A stretch of 64,000 nucleotides of DNA, from contig NZ_JAJCTH010000003.1 of assembly GCF_020594515.1 (NCBI RefSeq), forward strand, positions 1 through 64,000. The letters are read 5' to 3'. The DNA comes from Rhodoferax sp. U2-2l. Its GTDB lineage: Bacteria > Pseudomonadota > Gammaproteobacteria > Burkholderiales > Burkholderiaceae_C. Below the pieces are notes generated by a model. That model was not told where the DNA came from. It ran no database searches and worked only from the letters and a program-made list of their open reading frames with translations. Every line of letters starts with the position of its first letter. Position 1 is the stretch's first letter. A program made the position numbers and the translations under genes. This document shows, one piece after another, positions 44,769 to 53,076 of the stretch.

Positions 44769-46319
44769 TTACGCCGGGCAGACCACTTCAATCAGATGCG
44801 GCCCGGCTTGGTCCAGGGCTGCGCGCAGGGCGGCCACAAAGCTGTCCACGTCGGTGGCACGGCTGGCTGGCACACCGTGGCCTTCGGAGAGCTTGACCCA
44901 GTCCAGGGCCGGTCCATCAACATCCAGCATGCGCACCGCGTTGCGCCCCACCTCGGTCACGCCCACGTTGGCCAGCTCGCCGCGCAGGATCTGGTAGCCG
45001 CGGTTGGCAAACACGATGGTGACCACCTGAAGCTGCTCGCGCGCCATGGTCCACAGGGCCTGCAGGGTGTACATGGCCGAGCCGTCGCCGGTCAGCACCA
45101 CCACCTGGCGGTCCGGGCAGGCAATGGCCGCGCCCACCGCATTGGGCAGGCCAAAGCCGATGGCGCCGCCGGTGGTGTGTAACCAGTCATGGGCGCGGGC
45201 ATGCTGGGTGGGTGGCATCAGGAAGCGGGCCATGGTGATGCTTTCATCGACCACGATGGCGTTCTCGGGCAACAGGTGCGCCAGCGCCTGGCCGATGCCG
45301 CTCAGGTTCATCGGCCCGGTGGGTAGCTCGGGCAAGGCCAGTGGCAAGCTGTCCAGCGGGTCGTCCTCGGTGACGCCCAGGCACTCGGCCAGCACACCCA
45401 GCGTGTAAGCCACGTCCATGCTGCGGCTGCACAGGTCGTGCACCGCCGTCCCTGGGGCCTCCGGCAGGCTGGGTTTGCCCGGGTAAGCAAAGAAGTTGGT
45501 TGGCCGCTGGGCGCCCACCAGCACCATGTGTCGCACATCCTTCACCACGGCGGCGTTGTCGTCCACGCCGTAAGCCAGCCGCTCGAAGGCCACCGCCCCG
45601 GCACCGCGTCGAATGCGGCTGGCCAGGTAGGGGGCGATCAGCCGAGCGCCGGTCTTTTTGGCAATGCGTGCGGCCAGCGGCCCCAGCGCACCATGCAGCG
45701 TGGGGCCATCCACCAGCAGGGCCGCGCCGGGCAGGCGCAGCGTGTGGGCGGCGGCCTCTATGCGGGCCAGCTCCGGGCGGATCAGAGGCAGGGCTGGCAG
45801 CGGGTCAGTCGGCCCCTGAGCCTCTTGCCAGGCGGTGTTGGCGGGTAACACCAGGGTGGCCAGTTGGCCGTTGCACGAGCGCGCCGCCGCCATGGCGCGG
45901 GCGCCATCGCCAGCCACCGCCGTGGCGTCCGGGCTGACATGTGTCCAGTGGGCGATGGTGCGGCTCAGGGCGGCAATGTCACCCTTGAGCGGGCTCTCAT
46001 GCACCAGATGGTGGGTGGCGTGTTCGCCCACAATCGTCAGCAGGCCCGAGCCCGCCTTGCGCGCGGTATGCAAATTGGCAAAACCATTGCCCAGGCCTGG
46101 CGCCAGATGCAGCAGCGTGGCTGCAATGTCGCCCGTCATGCGGTAGTAACCGTCGGCCGCACCGGTGGCGCCGCCTTCAAACAGGCACAACACGCAACGC
46201 AGCTCAGGGTGCGCGTCCAGCGCCCCGACAAAATGCATCTCGGACGTGCCAGGGTTGGCAAAACAGACTTTCAAACCGCCGCGCAACAAGGTTTGGACCA
46301 GGGATTGGGCACCGTTCAC
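44769..46319 (-). CDS. Thiamine-diphosphate-dependent enzyme (acetolactate synthase large subunit-like)
   Basis: The 516-residue protein has the three-domain ThDP layout: catalytic Glu in CLFEGGATGAADGY, central NAD-fold, and the ThDP/Mg motif VLTGDGSAMYTLQALWTMAR with VFANRGY. It is closer to benzoylformate-decarboxylase/acetolactate-synthase-like enzymes than to true biosynthetic IlvB. The start is GTG with GGAG seven bases upstream. Placed first in the eut/deo cluster, it may act on the acetaldehyde or a linked 2-keto acid; that is inference. Confidence 0.85.
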   Translation of the reverse strand: MNGAQSLVQTLLRGGLKVCFANPGTSEMHFVGALDAHPELRCVLCLFEGGATGAADGYYRMTGDIAATLLHLAPGLGNGFANLHTARKAGSGLLTIVGEHATHHLVHESPLKGDIAALSRTIAHWTHVSPDATAVAGDGARAMAAARSCNGQLATLVLPANTAWQEAQGPTDPLPALPLIRPELARIEAAAHTLRLPGAALLVDGPTLHGALGPLAARIAKKTGARLIAPYLASRIRRGAGAVAFERLAYGVDDNAAVVKDVRHMVLVGAQRPTNFFAYPGKPSLPEAPGTAVHDLCSRSMDVAYTLGVLAECLGVTEDDPLDSLPLALPELPTGPMNLSGIGQALAHLLPENAIVVDESITMARFLMPPTQHARAHDWLHTTGGAIGFGLPNAVGAAIACPDRQVVVLTGDGSAMYTLQALWTMAREQLQVVTIVFANRGYQILRGELANVGVTEVGRNAVRMLDVDGPALDWVKLSEGHGVPASRATDVDSFVAALRAALDQAGPHLIEVVCPA

Positions 46320-46457
46320 AACACACTCCTCAAACAGCCACGATCAGAGCGCATTTTCACCTGTCGTTTTGGTTGTGAACCCGGCAATTAACCGAAGCAA
46401 AGTCAATATCCGATCATCTGACCGCGATCGCGCTAAATTCTGACCATTCAGATCAGA

Positions 46458-46612
46458 ATGAGAGGTGCCCTAAACAAACTTGGCAAATCCGTGGCTGTGG
46501 TGGTGTCGCGCGGGTTGTTTGACCGGCTCAGTGGCAACGCCCACTGCTGTACGACGGGGACGACATCGTTTTTGAGCGTGACCCCAGCCTGTCCCGTGAG
46601 ATGGCGCTGTGA
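46458..46612 (+). pseudogene. Decayed antitoxin gene (AbrB/MazE-like start)
   Basis: From ATG 46458 the frame reads MRGALNKLGKSVAVVVSRGL, an AbrB/VapB-like start. The typical C-terminal end (LLYDGDDIVFERDPSLSREM) is in another frame and ends at TGA 46610-46612. A frameshift near 46538 has joined them. The pair continues with a decayed toxin gene, as in an antitoxin-toxin operon. Confidence 0.65.
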
Positions 46613-46870
46613 GCGACCTGATGGACACTAATGTGATCTCTGAGCTACGGCGCAAGCAGCCTGATGCCAACGGGGTCACGTCTCGTGAGCGTCGATGCGT
46701 CGGTCGCTGACCGCTAGGGACGCTGGCAAAGTGACGCGAGGCGCCCACGATCGGCCATTGACGGGTTGCTGGCGGCCACTGCGTTGCAACATGATTTGAC
46801 CTTGGTGACCCGAAATGTCAGGGATTTCAACGGCCTGGGGCTGAACCTTGTCAATCCTTGGGAAGCGTAA
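46609..46870 (+). pseudogene. Decayed VapC-like PIN-domain toxin gene
   Basis: The frame from GTG 46609 or ATG 46621 gives MDTNVISELRRKQPDANGV, the first Asp motif of PIN toxins. After about 20 codons the match jumps frame to LVSVDASVADR, then a TAG, then SAIDGLLAATALQHDLTLVT and NPWEA. The middle of the PIN domain is missing. It is clearly dead. Confidence 0.8.
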
Positions 46871-47196
46871 ATTTTTGCTTCGGGAGCCGGTTCGGCCAAC
46901 AACATCCGCCCCTCTACTGAAAAGGCCTTAACGCCAGGCTGGGTTGAGGCGTGATTGTGCCGGTTGATGCGACGGCGTTATGCCAAGTCAGTTGCGGCTT
47001 CTGGAAGAGTCGGTCGCTGACTGCAAAGCAGCGATTGCTGACCTTGGCTGCCGAAGACCGCATCTGCGCTTACTTGACTGAAGCAGCTATCGCTCATGCT
47101 CCTCCAGGTTGAATGTATATTTGTTACACAATTGAGACCCCCTCATAGAAGCTTGTAAGCCAGTCAAGCTTCTATGACAGAAGAGCCCATGTCAAC
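46871..47196. other. Upstream region of the reverse-transcriptase cassette
   Basis: This 326-base stretch holds no recognisable gene. Near its right end lies the inverted repeat at 47143-47177. A phrase GTCGGTCGCTGACTGCAAAG at about 47019 has a weaker parallel (CGTCGCTG ... CGACTGCAAA) just after the cassette at about 49914-49941, so the ends of an inserted cassette may lie here. Confidence 0.4.
47143..47177. repeat. Perfect 13-base inverted repeat before the RT cassette
   Basis: TCATAGAAGCTTG and CAAGCTTCTATGA are exact complements separated by nine bases (TAAGCCAGT). It is 20 bases before the GTG start of the first cassette gene. It could be an operator, a structured leader RNA or a recombination mark; the sequence alone does not decide. 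No T run follows, so it is not a usual terminator. Confidence 0.75.
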
Positions 47197-48177
47197 GTGC
47201 TTGAAGTAATGTCCCGACTAATTAAGCCTGCAGATATTCCGGAAACACTTTGGCATGCCGAAAAAAAGTGTTTGTATCTTGCCCCGACACTTCGAAAAGC
47301 TTGGGATCACTTGCTATTACACGCCGGACTCAAAGATAAGGCTCTGCAACCTATTCCTGAGGGAAAAATCGGCGGCTTAAGCAAGGAAGATACGGACGAT
47401 CATCTGGCATGGCGCTTTAGTGGGTCGTCGGCACGGGTTCAACTCAGTTTTCTAGATCCAGAAGACAAACTTACTGAGGTGGCAGACGCTTACGCAAAAA
47501 TCTTTTCTGGTGGAACCGTGTTGCTTGCAGACCTACCTTGCGGTTCAGGCGCGGCAGCACTAGCGTTGCTGGCAAACATTGGTGAGTTGCGACGCCAACA
47601 CCGAATCCCACGCAACCCGCTGAACGTCAAGATTGTTGGAGGTGAGTTGTCAGAGTTCGCCCGAGGCTATGCCAGCCTAGCAACAGAACACATCAAGGAT
47701 GAATTGGCCGAACAAGCGATTTGGGTATCTGCTGAGTTTTTGCCTTGGGATGCGTTGGATAAATTTTCTTCAGCAGAACTAACTAACCGCCTGACCGTGC
47801 TTGGCCAGGAATGTTCAGCCCGCCTCATAGTTCTGGCCAACTTTTCCGGCTTTCTACAGCGCGAGGGCAAATGGAAGGAGGCTCTTCCACAATTCGAAAG
47901 CTTATTCCTACATGGCCGAGCTCATAACAGTTTTGTGCTCTGGATCGAGCCGCAGACAAACCAGGTGCTTGGATCCGGGGGATTCTTCGGTAGAGCTATT
48001 AGTTGGTTCAAAAAACTGTTTTCAGCACATCAGACGAAGGACGAGCAAGAGGCTCTCGTGGTCGAGAACCTTGGAAAGAGTGCTGCTGACGTTCAGCACC
48101 CATTAAAGGATCATAAATTCAACGTTCAACTAGTAGTTCAGCGCTTCGATTTACCTTTGAAGGGAGCGAAGGCATGA
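47197..48177 (+). CDS. Methyltransferase-fold protein linked to a reverse transcriptase
   Basis: The 326-residue protein shows a Rossmann/methyltransferase-like core: motif I VLLADLPCGSGAAALALLA (108-126), acidic strand end KIVGGELSEFARGY (145-158), and a motif IV-like strand ARLIVLANFSGFL (208-220). The N-terminal 80 residues are polar and unassigned, and the C-terminus holds a short basic amphipathic region (GRAISWFKKLFSAH). The usual catalytic motif is not clear, so it may bind SAM or a nucleotide without methylating. GTG 47197 or ATG 47209 can start it. Its stop overlaps the RT start (ATGA), which couples the two. Confidence 0.6.
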   Translation: MLEVMSRLIKPADIPETLWHAEKKCLYLAPTLRKAWDHLLLHAGLKDKALQPIPEGKIGGLSKEDTDDHLAWRFSGSSARVQLSFLDPEDKLTEVADAYAKIFSGGTVLLADLPCGSGAAALALLANIGELRRQHRIPRNPLNVKIVGGELSEFARGYASLATEHIKDELAEQAIWVSAEFLPWDALDKFSSAELTNRLTVLGQECSARLIVLANFSGFLQREGKWKEALPQFESLFLHGRAHNSFVLWIEPQTNQVLGSGGFFGRAISWFKKLFSAHQTKDEQEALVVENLGKSAADVQHPLKDHKFNVQLVVQRFDLPLKGAKA

Positions 48178-49892
48178 GGCCACAGATACTAGCACTGCGC
48201 GCGGCCAATCAATACCGCACACGAGACATCATGGCCTACCTTGGGCTGCGCTATTACTTTGCCAATCAGTGCGCACGCAGGGATCGTTGGGCTGAAGAGG
48301 TATCTTCTCATCTTGTGATGAGCAGCAGCAGTGCTTATTTCGAGTCCCTGCATTTCAAGGATATTCGCTCTGACGGCCTAGTCGGCTACCGCAGCATTTT
48401 TGTGCCCGGCCCCAATGAGTCTTTCGCGGAAGCTGCATTGCTCGCCGAGTGCAGCCGGCATGCAGTATTTCGTTCACCCGGCTTCGTCTTCAGCTATCGT
48501 TTGGCAGAAGGCGAAGACACTCAAGGGGTCTACAAGCCTTACTTCGCGGGATTACAAGAGCGGCAACAACAAATTGCTGCTGCGTGCAAAGCCGGCGCAG
48601 GTCAGGTCGTACGCTACACCGACATAAAACGGTTTTATCCCAATATCTCCGGTGAGCTAGCACTTAGTGCTTGGCTGAAGGCGTGCGATGCAGCTCAAAT
48701 GCCTGCCTTGTCCCGTGATTTAGGCATAAAACTTTTATCTCACCACGCACTGGCATGTCAGAACGCCGCTCATGGCAAAGGACTACTGACCGGCCCCATG
48801 TTCAGCCACCTGATTGCCAACCTTGTGTTGCGCGATGTTGATGAAGCAATGTCTGCGGCCTTCCCCAAGCGCTACTTCCGCTATGTGGATGACGTAGTCC
48901 TTGTAGGCTCGCCAGCAGAGGTTTCTACAGGCCGCTCGCAATTGGCAGCGATGTTGAGCGAGTTAGGGCTTGACCTGCATGAAACCGGTGCGGGTAAGGA
49001 CTTTGAGCTCGCTTCTGCTGATTGGCTGGATGGAGAGGCAGATTTCAGCGGCAAGGACTCACACAACTGGATGTGCTTCGTACGTGACATTAAGCAATTC
49101 CTTATTTCACAGCCCTCGTCTCGTACCAATCTAGCCAATAAATTTGCTGTAGAGGGATTCCGGATTCCGCTGCCTGATTACAGCGTTCAAGTCAGTGATG
49201 CGAAGTATCAAGACCGCTTCTTTGACCAGTTACGGCGTTATCCATGGTTATTAAAAAAGATATTCCGACAGGCTACGCCAAGCACGCTTTTGATTTCTGC
49301 ACAGAACCTTCGGACTGAATTTACCAGGAGCTTGCTTCACCTCCTTGAGGCCGACCCTAATTTAGATGGTTACGCGCGCAAGAGAGTCATCCCTAAGATT
49401 CGTTATTTCGCTGGCAGACTCCTCTACCTAGCCAACGCTGAAGATTTGCCTCTAATTGCAGAGCGGCTGCGGCGATATCCTGAGCTGGCCATGCTTGCAG
49501 AAATACTCCATGCAGTCGGCACACGAGACATCACGCAACTTTTGCGACTGGGCAGTAATGCAGCCCAATCGGCTGCCCAGCCCCTGAAACTTACTACCGG
49601 CACAATCACTTGCCAAATCGAATCTTGGGGTTCTGCTGAACGCCAGGGCCTGGCCATCTTGCGAGCAAACGGTATCAGCGTTGCCGGCCCGTCCGACGAT
49701 GAGCTCAATCGCTTCGCTTTATGGAACGAACGGGGGCATGAGTTGATGAGGTCAGGTGAAGCCTTCATCAAGGAAATGGCCTGCCTCCACGGGATTTCAG
49801 AACACGCTCGCCACCCCGGGATTCTTGAGACAGCACTAGATCCCGGTGAGGAACTTGCCTTCGACGCGACGACGCCGATTGATACGTACTGA
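48174..49892 (+). CDS. Reverse transcriptase (defence-type, stand-alone)
   Basis: The 572-residue protein has RT motif A in VVRYTDIKRFYPNI (Asp150), motif B in GLLTGPMFSHLIANL (203-217) and motif C as YFRYVDDVVLVG (YVDD at 237-240). An early conserved block is VFSYRLAEG near 105. The C-terminal 250 residues are helical with no endonuclease, maturase or HNH motif, so it is not a group II intron RT. This layout resembles the UG/Abi reverse transcriptases linked to phage defence. No msr-msd retron RNA was recognised. Composition is less GC-rich than nearby genes. The partner upstream is translation-coupled. Confidence 0.85.
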   Translation: MRPQILALRAANQYRTRDIMAYLGLRYYFANQCARRDRWAEEVSSHLVMSSSSAYFESLHFKDIRSDGLVGYRSIFVPGPNESFAEAALLAECSRHAVFRSPGFVFSYRLAEGEDTQGVYKPYFAGLQERQQQIAAACKAGAGQVVRYTDIKRFYPNISGELALSAWLKACDAAQMPALSRDLGIKLLSHHALACQNAAHGKGLLTGPMFSHLIANLVLRDVDEAMSAAFPKRYFRYVDDVVLVGSPAEVSTGRSQLAAMLSELGLDLHETGAGKDFELASADWLDGEADFSGKDSHNWMCFVRDIKQFLISQPSSRTNLANKFAVEGFRIPLPDYSVQVSDAKYQDRFFDQLRRYPWLLKKIFRQATPSTLLISAQNLRTEFTRSLLHLLEADPNLDGYARKRVIPKIRYFAGRLLYLANAEDLPLIAERLRRYPELAMLAEILHAVGTRDITQLLRLGSNAAQSAAQPLKLTTGTITCQIESWGSAERQGLAILRANGISVAGPSDDELNRFALWNERGHELMRSGEAFIKEMACLHGISEHARHPGILETALDPGEELAFDATTPIDTY

Positions 49893-50016
49893 GCTCCAAT
49901 GACCGGTAATGAGCGTCGCTGCCGCACGAGCAGCCGACTGCAAATGACTCAGATCAGCCTGTTGCCGTCCGACCCAAGCCATATTGGCCAGCGACATGTC
50001 AAAACCGAATCACCCG

Positions 50017-50889
50017 TTAGTCAGAGTGACCTGACGCATTGCCCTTCGACCCTCGCATCATCGTCAACGCCAACACCGCCGAGGCCACCATCAGCAGCAG
50101 GCTCACCGCGTTCAAGACCGGCGTGGCGCCCTCGCGCATGCGGCCGTACATCATCACGGTGAGTGGCGAGTCGGAGCCGACCAGCATCAGCGTGGTGTTG
50201 AAGTTCTCGAAACTCATCAGAAAAGAGATGGCGGCCGAGCCGATGAGCGCTGGTTTCAGGTACGGCAGGGTGATGGTCCACAGCACGGCCGCGCGTGACG
50301 CGCCCAGGTTGTAGGCGGCTTCTTCCAGCGTGACATCAAAGCGTTTCAGGCGCGCCGTGATGGTCAGCGTGGCAATAGAGACGATGTACGAGAACTGCCC
50401 CAGAACCACCAGCTGCAAACCCGGGCGCAAAAATTCCAGCTCCAGCCCCCACAGGTCGTCGGCCAGATTCGCCAGGCGGCTGGCAAAGGCCAGGATCGAG
50501 ATGCCCAGAATCACCCCTGGAATGACCAGCGGGGCCAGCATCAACAGGCTGAGCGCCTGCTTGCCGCGAAACTGCGTGCGCTCAATCAAAAACGCGTTGG
50601 CGGTGCCCACCACCACCGACAGCAAGGTGACCCAGCTGGCCACGACCACGCTGGTCCACAGGCTGCCCAGCAGGGCGGTGTCGGCAAACAGGCCGGTGCG
50701 CGCGCTGCCGTCATGGCCCACAAACCAGTCCAGCGTGAAACCGCGCCAGGGCGGTGCCGGGTAAGGTGCGTCGTTGAACGCAAACACCGCGACCACCACC
50801 AGCGGCAAGAACAAAAAGGCGAAAAAGGCCACGCCATACACCACCGTGCTGGCGCGCAACCACAAGGGGCGGGGTAGTGAGGCGATCAT
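50017..50889 (-). CDS. potC: ABC transporter permease, PotC type
   Basis: The 290-residue inner-membrane permease has six helices and the EAA motif (EEAAYNLGASRAAVLWTITL) that contacts the ATPase. It matches spermidine/putrescine PotC. The start overlaps the potB stop. It is the last gene of the pot cluster. Confidence 0.88.
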   Translation of the reverse strand: MIASLPRPLWLRASTVVYGVAFFAFLFLPLVVVAVFAFNDAPYPAPPWRGFTLDWFVGHDGSARTGLFADTALLGSLWTSVVVASWVTLLSVVVGTANAFLIERTQFRGKQALSLLMLAPLVIPGVILGISILAFASRLANLADDLWGLELEFLRPGLQLVVLGQFSYIVSIATLTITARLKRFDVTLEEAAYNLGASRAAVLWTITLPYLKPALIGSAAISFLMSFENFNTTLMLVGSDSPLTVMMYGRMREGATPVLNAVSLLLMVASAVLALTMMRGSKGNASGHSD

Positions 50890-51776
50890 GTTTTTTGCAT
50901 CACTTCACCAAATTTTTGACCACTGAGCTTCAAGCCTGCCCAGACGATGGCGGTGGAGAGGGCCAGCAGCAAAAAGCCGAACGCCGCGCCCTGCTCCCAG
51001 TTGAAGCGGGTGATGAACTGGGTGTAGATCTGCTCGGTGAACCACTGCGAGCTTTTGCCGCCCAAGAGCGTGGGTGTCAGGTAGTTGCCCAAGGTGAGCA
51101 TGAACACCACAATGCAGCCCGCCACAATGCCCGGTGCGGCGTGCGGGATGACAATTTGCCGCAGGATCGACCAGCCGTTGCCGCCCAGGTCGTAGGCGGC
51201 TTCGATGAGCGAGTCGTCCAGGCTCTCCAGCGCGCTGATCAGCGGGATCACCATGAACAACATCGAGGTGTAGACCAGCCCGACCAGGATGGTGGCGTCG
51301 TGGTAGAGCAGCTCCACCGGTGCGGGTGTGACACCCAGCCAGACCAAAAAAGCCGGCAACACGCCGGACTCGCGCAGCAAAATCATCCAGCCCAGCGTGC
51401 GCACCGTTTCACTCACCCAGAACGGAATCAGGCACATGATGAACAACATGGCTTTGGACTGGCCGCGCACCAGCTTGGCAATGGTCCAGGCGATGGGGAA
51501 GGCCAACAGCAGGGTGATGGCGGTGGCCGCCAGCGACATCAGCGCCGTGCGCATGAAGGTGTGCCAGTACAGCGGCTCTTCAAAAAAAGTGCGGAACTGC
51601 GCCAGGCTGGGCTCGTAGACCCGTGGCGCCACACGGGCCCGCATCGACAAGATGCCCAGCTCCACATGCGGCAACACGATCAGGCCCAACAGCCACAACA
51701 ACGCCGGGGCCAGCAACAGCATCAGCATCAGCCGCGCGGCATGGCGCGAGGGGTTGTCAGCTGAAGACATGCTCAT
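50886..51776 (-). CDS. potB: ABC transporter permease, PotB type
   Basis: The 296-residue permease carries the EAA motif IEAAYDLGGNGWSILRQIVI and PotB-specific segments (FWVSETVRTLGWMILLRESG). Starts at ATG 51776 or 51770 overlap the end of potA, so translation is coupled; the longer upstream frame lies in potA. Confidence 0.88.
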   Translation of the reverse strand: MSMSSADNPSRHAARLMLMLLLAPALLWLLGLIVLPHVELGILSMRARVAPRVYEPSLAQFRTFFEEPLYWHTFMRTALMSLAATAITLLLAFPIAWTIAKLVRGQSKAMLFIMCLIPFWVSETVRTLGWMILLRESGVLPAFLVWLGVTPAPVELLYHDATILVGLVYTSMLFMVIPLISALESLDDSLIEAAYDLGGNGWSILRQIVIPHAAPGIVAGCIVVFMLTLGNYLTPTLLGGKSSQWFTEQIYTQFITRFNWEQGAAFGFLLLALSTAIVWAGLKLSGQKFGEVMQKT

Positions 51777-52920
51777 TGGCTGTGGTGCTGGCGGCAAAAC
51801 ACACGGCACGCTGCGCATCGAAGCCAAAAGCCACGGTTTCACCCACGCTCAGGTCGGCAAATTCGCCGGTTTGCGGCAGGGCGATGCGGAACTCGGTGTT
51901 GGACTGGGCTTCGCGCAGCAGCACAGCCGAGTTGGCGCCGTCAAACAGCAGGCTCTCGACCCGGGCGCTGAAATGGGGCAGCCCGGCGTCTTTCAAGACG
52001 GCGGCCTGGCGCGCCAGCCGCGCCACTTCGGGCCGAACAAACGCTTCCACCGCATCACCCCGGGCAATTTGGCCGATCGCGCGCGCTGGCATCACCAGGC
52101 CAGATGCGCTGGTGGCGGTCACCGTGCTGCCATGGACCTCGGTGGCCTGGCCTGCAATGCGATTGTTGGCACCCACAAAGCCTGCCACAAAGGGCGTTTG
52201 CGGTTCGTAGTACAGCTGTTGTGGCGTGCCCACCTGCTCAAATCGGCCATGGTTCATCACCGCCACATGGTCAGAGAGCACCAGCGCCTCGGACTGGTCG
52301 TGGGTGATGTAAACAAAGGTGGTGCCAAAAGCCGCCTGCAGCGCTTTGAGCTCGATCTTCATGTGCTCGCGCAGCTTCAAGTCCAACGCGCCCAGCGGCT
52401 CATCGAGCAGCAGCAGCGTGGGCTCCAGCACCAGACTGCGGGCAATGGCGACGCGCTGCTTTTGCCCGCCCGAGAGCTGGTCCACCCGCTTGTTCTGCGC
52501 ACCGGGCAGGCTGACGCGTTCCAGCATGTCACCCACACGGCGCTGGATCTCGTCCTTGGCGACACCGCGGCGCGCCAGGCCGTAGCCCACGTTCTCGCCC
52601 ACACTCATCATCGGGAACAGCGCCAGGTGCTGGAACACCATGTTCACCGGGCGTTTGTTGGGCGGCACGCCGTTCATCGCTTTGCCGCCGATGTGAATCT
52701 GGCCCGCATCGGCTTCCAGAAAGCCCGCAATCATGCGCAGCAGCGTGGTTTTGCCACAGCCGGACGGGCCCAGAATAGAAAAGAAACTGCCGCGCGCGAC
52801 TTCAAACGACAAGTCATCCACCGCGCGGAAAGCGCCATAGTGCTTGGCCACGCGGCTGGCTTGCAGGTCAGGCCGCGTCGCATCGGAGGCGGCAGCGAAA
52901 TCGGTTGGTGAATGTGTCAA
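51757..52920 (-). CDS. potA: ABC transporter ATP-binding protein, PotA type
   Basis: The 387-residue ATPase has Walker A GPSGCGKTT, signature LSGGQKQRVAIARSL, Walker B LLLLDEPLGALD, and a C-terminal TOBE-like domain. It drives uptake of polyamine-like compounds with PotB, PotC and PotD. Confidence 0.92.
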   Translation of the reverse strand: MTHSPTDFAAASDATRPDLQASRVAKHYGAFRAVDDLSFEVARGSFFSILGPSGCGKTTLLRMIAGFLEADAGQIHIGGKAMNGVPPNKRPVNMVFQHLALFPMMSVGENVGYGLARRGVAKDEIQRRVGDMLERVSLPGAQNKRVDQLSGGQKQRVAIARSLVLEPTLLLLDEPLGALDLKLREHMKIELKALQAAFGTTFVYITHDQSEALVLSDHVAVMNHGRFEQVGTPQQLYYEPQTPFVAGFVGANNRIAGQATEVHGSTVTATSASGLVMPARAIGQIARGDAVEAFVRPEVARLARQAAVLKDAGLPHFSARVESLLFDGANSAVLLREAQSNTEFRIALPQTGEFADLSVGETVAFGFDAQRAVCFAASTTANEHVFS

Positions 52921-53019
52921 ATCTGAAAACTGGGTGGTTAACGTGAAAACTGGGCCGTCATGCTAACGGCCATGATCAGCCCATGAGCCTGGCGGGACAG
53001 GCTTGTCATGCTGGGCGAC

Positions 53020-53067
53020 GACCCGCCATCCATGCATCGACGCCATGGAGGGCGGGTCAGTCCCGCC
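53020..53067. terminator. Overlapping hairpins between potD and potA
   Basis: GACCCGCC-a-TCCATG pairs with CATGGA-g-GGCGGGTC. The same GGCGGG can pair instead with CCCGCC five bases on. These two exclusive hairpins lie 19 bases after the potD stop (minus-strand reading), where a stem often limits transcription into potABC and protects potD mRNA. No long T run is seen, so it may act in mRNA stability. Confidence 0.45.
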
Positions 53068-53076
53068 ATGGCAAGC

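Noticed and set aside
47143..48200. Retron-type msr-msd RNA for the reverse transcriptase
   Set aside because: Only one inverted repeat is visible upstream; the a1/a2 repeats and branched stem-loops of a retron RNA were not found, and a protein gene separates it from the RT.
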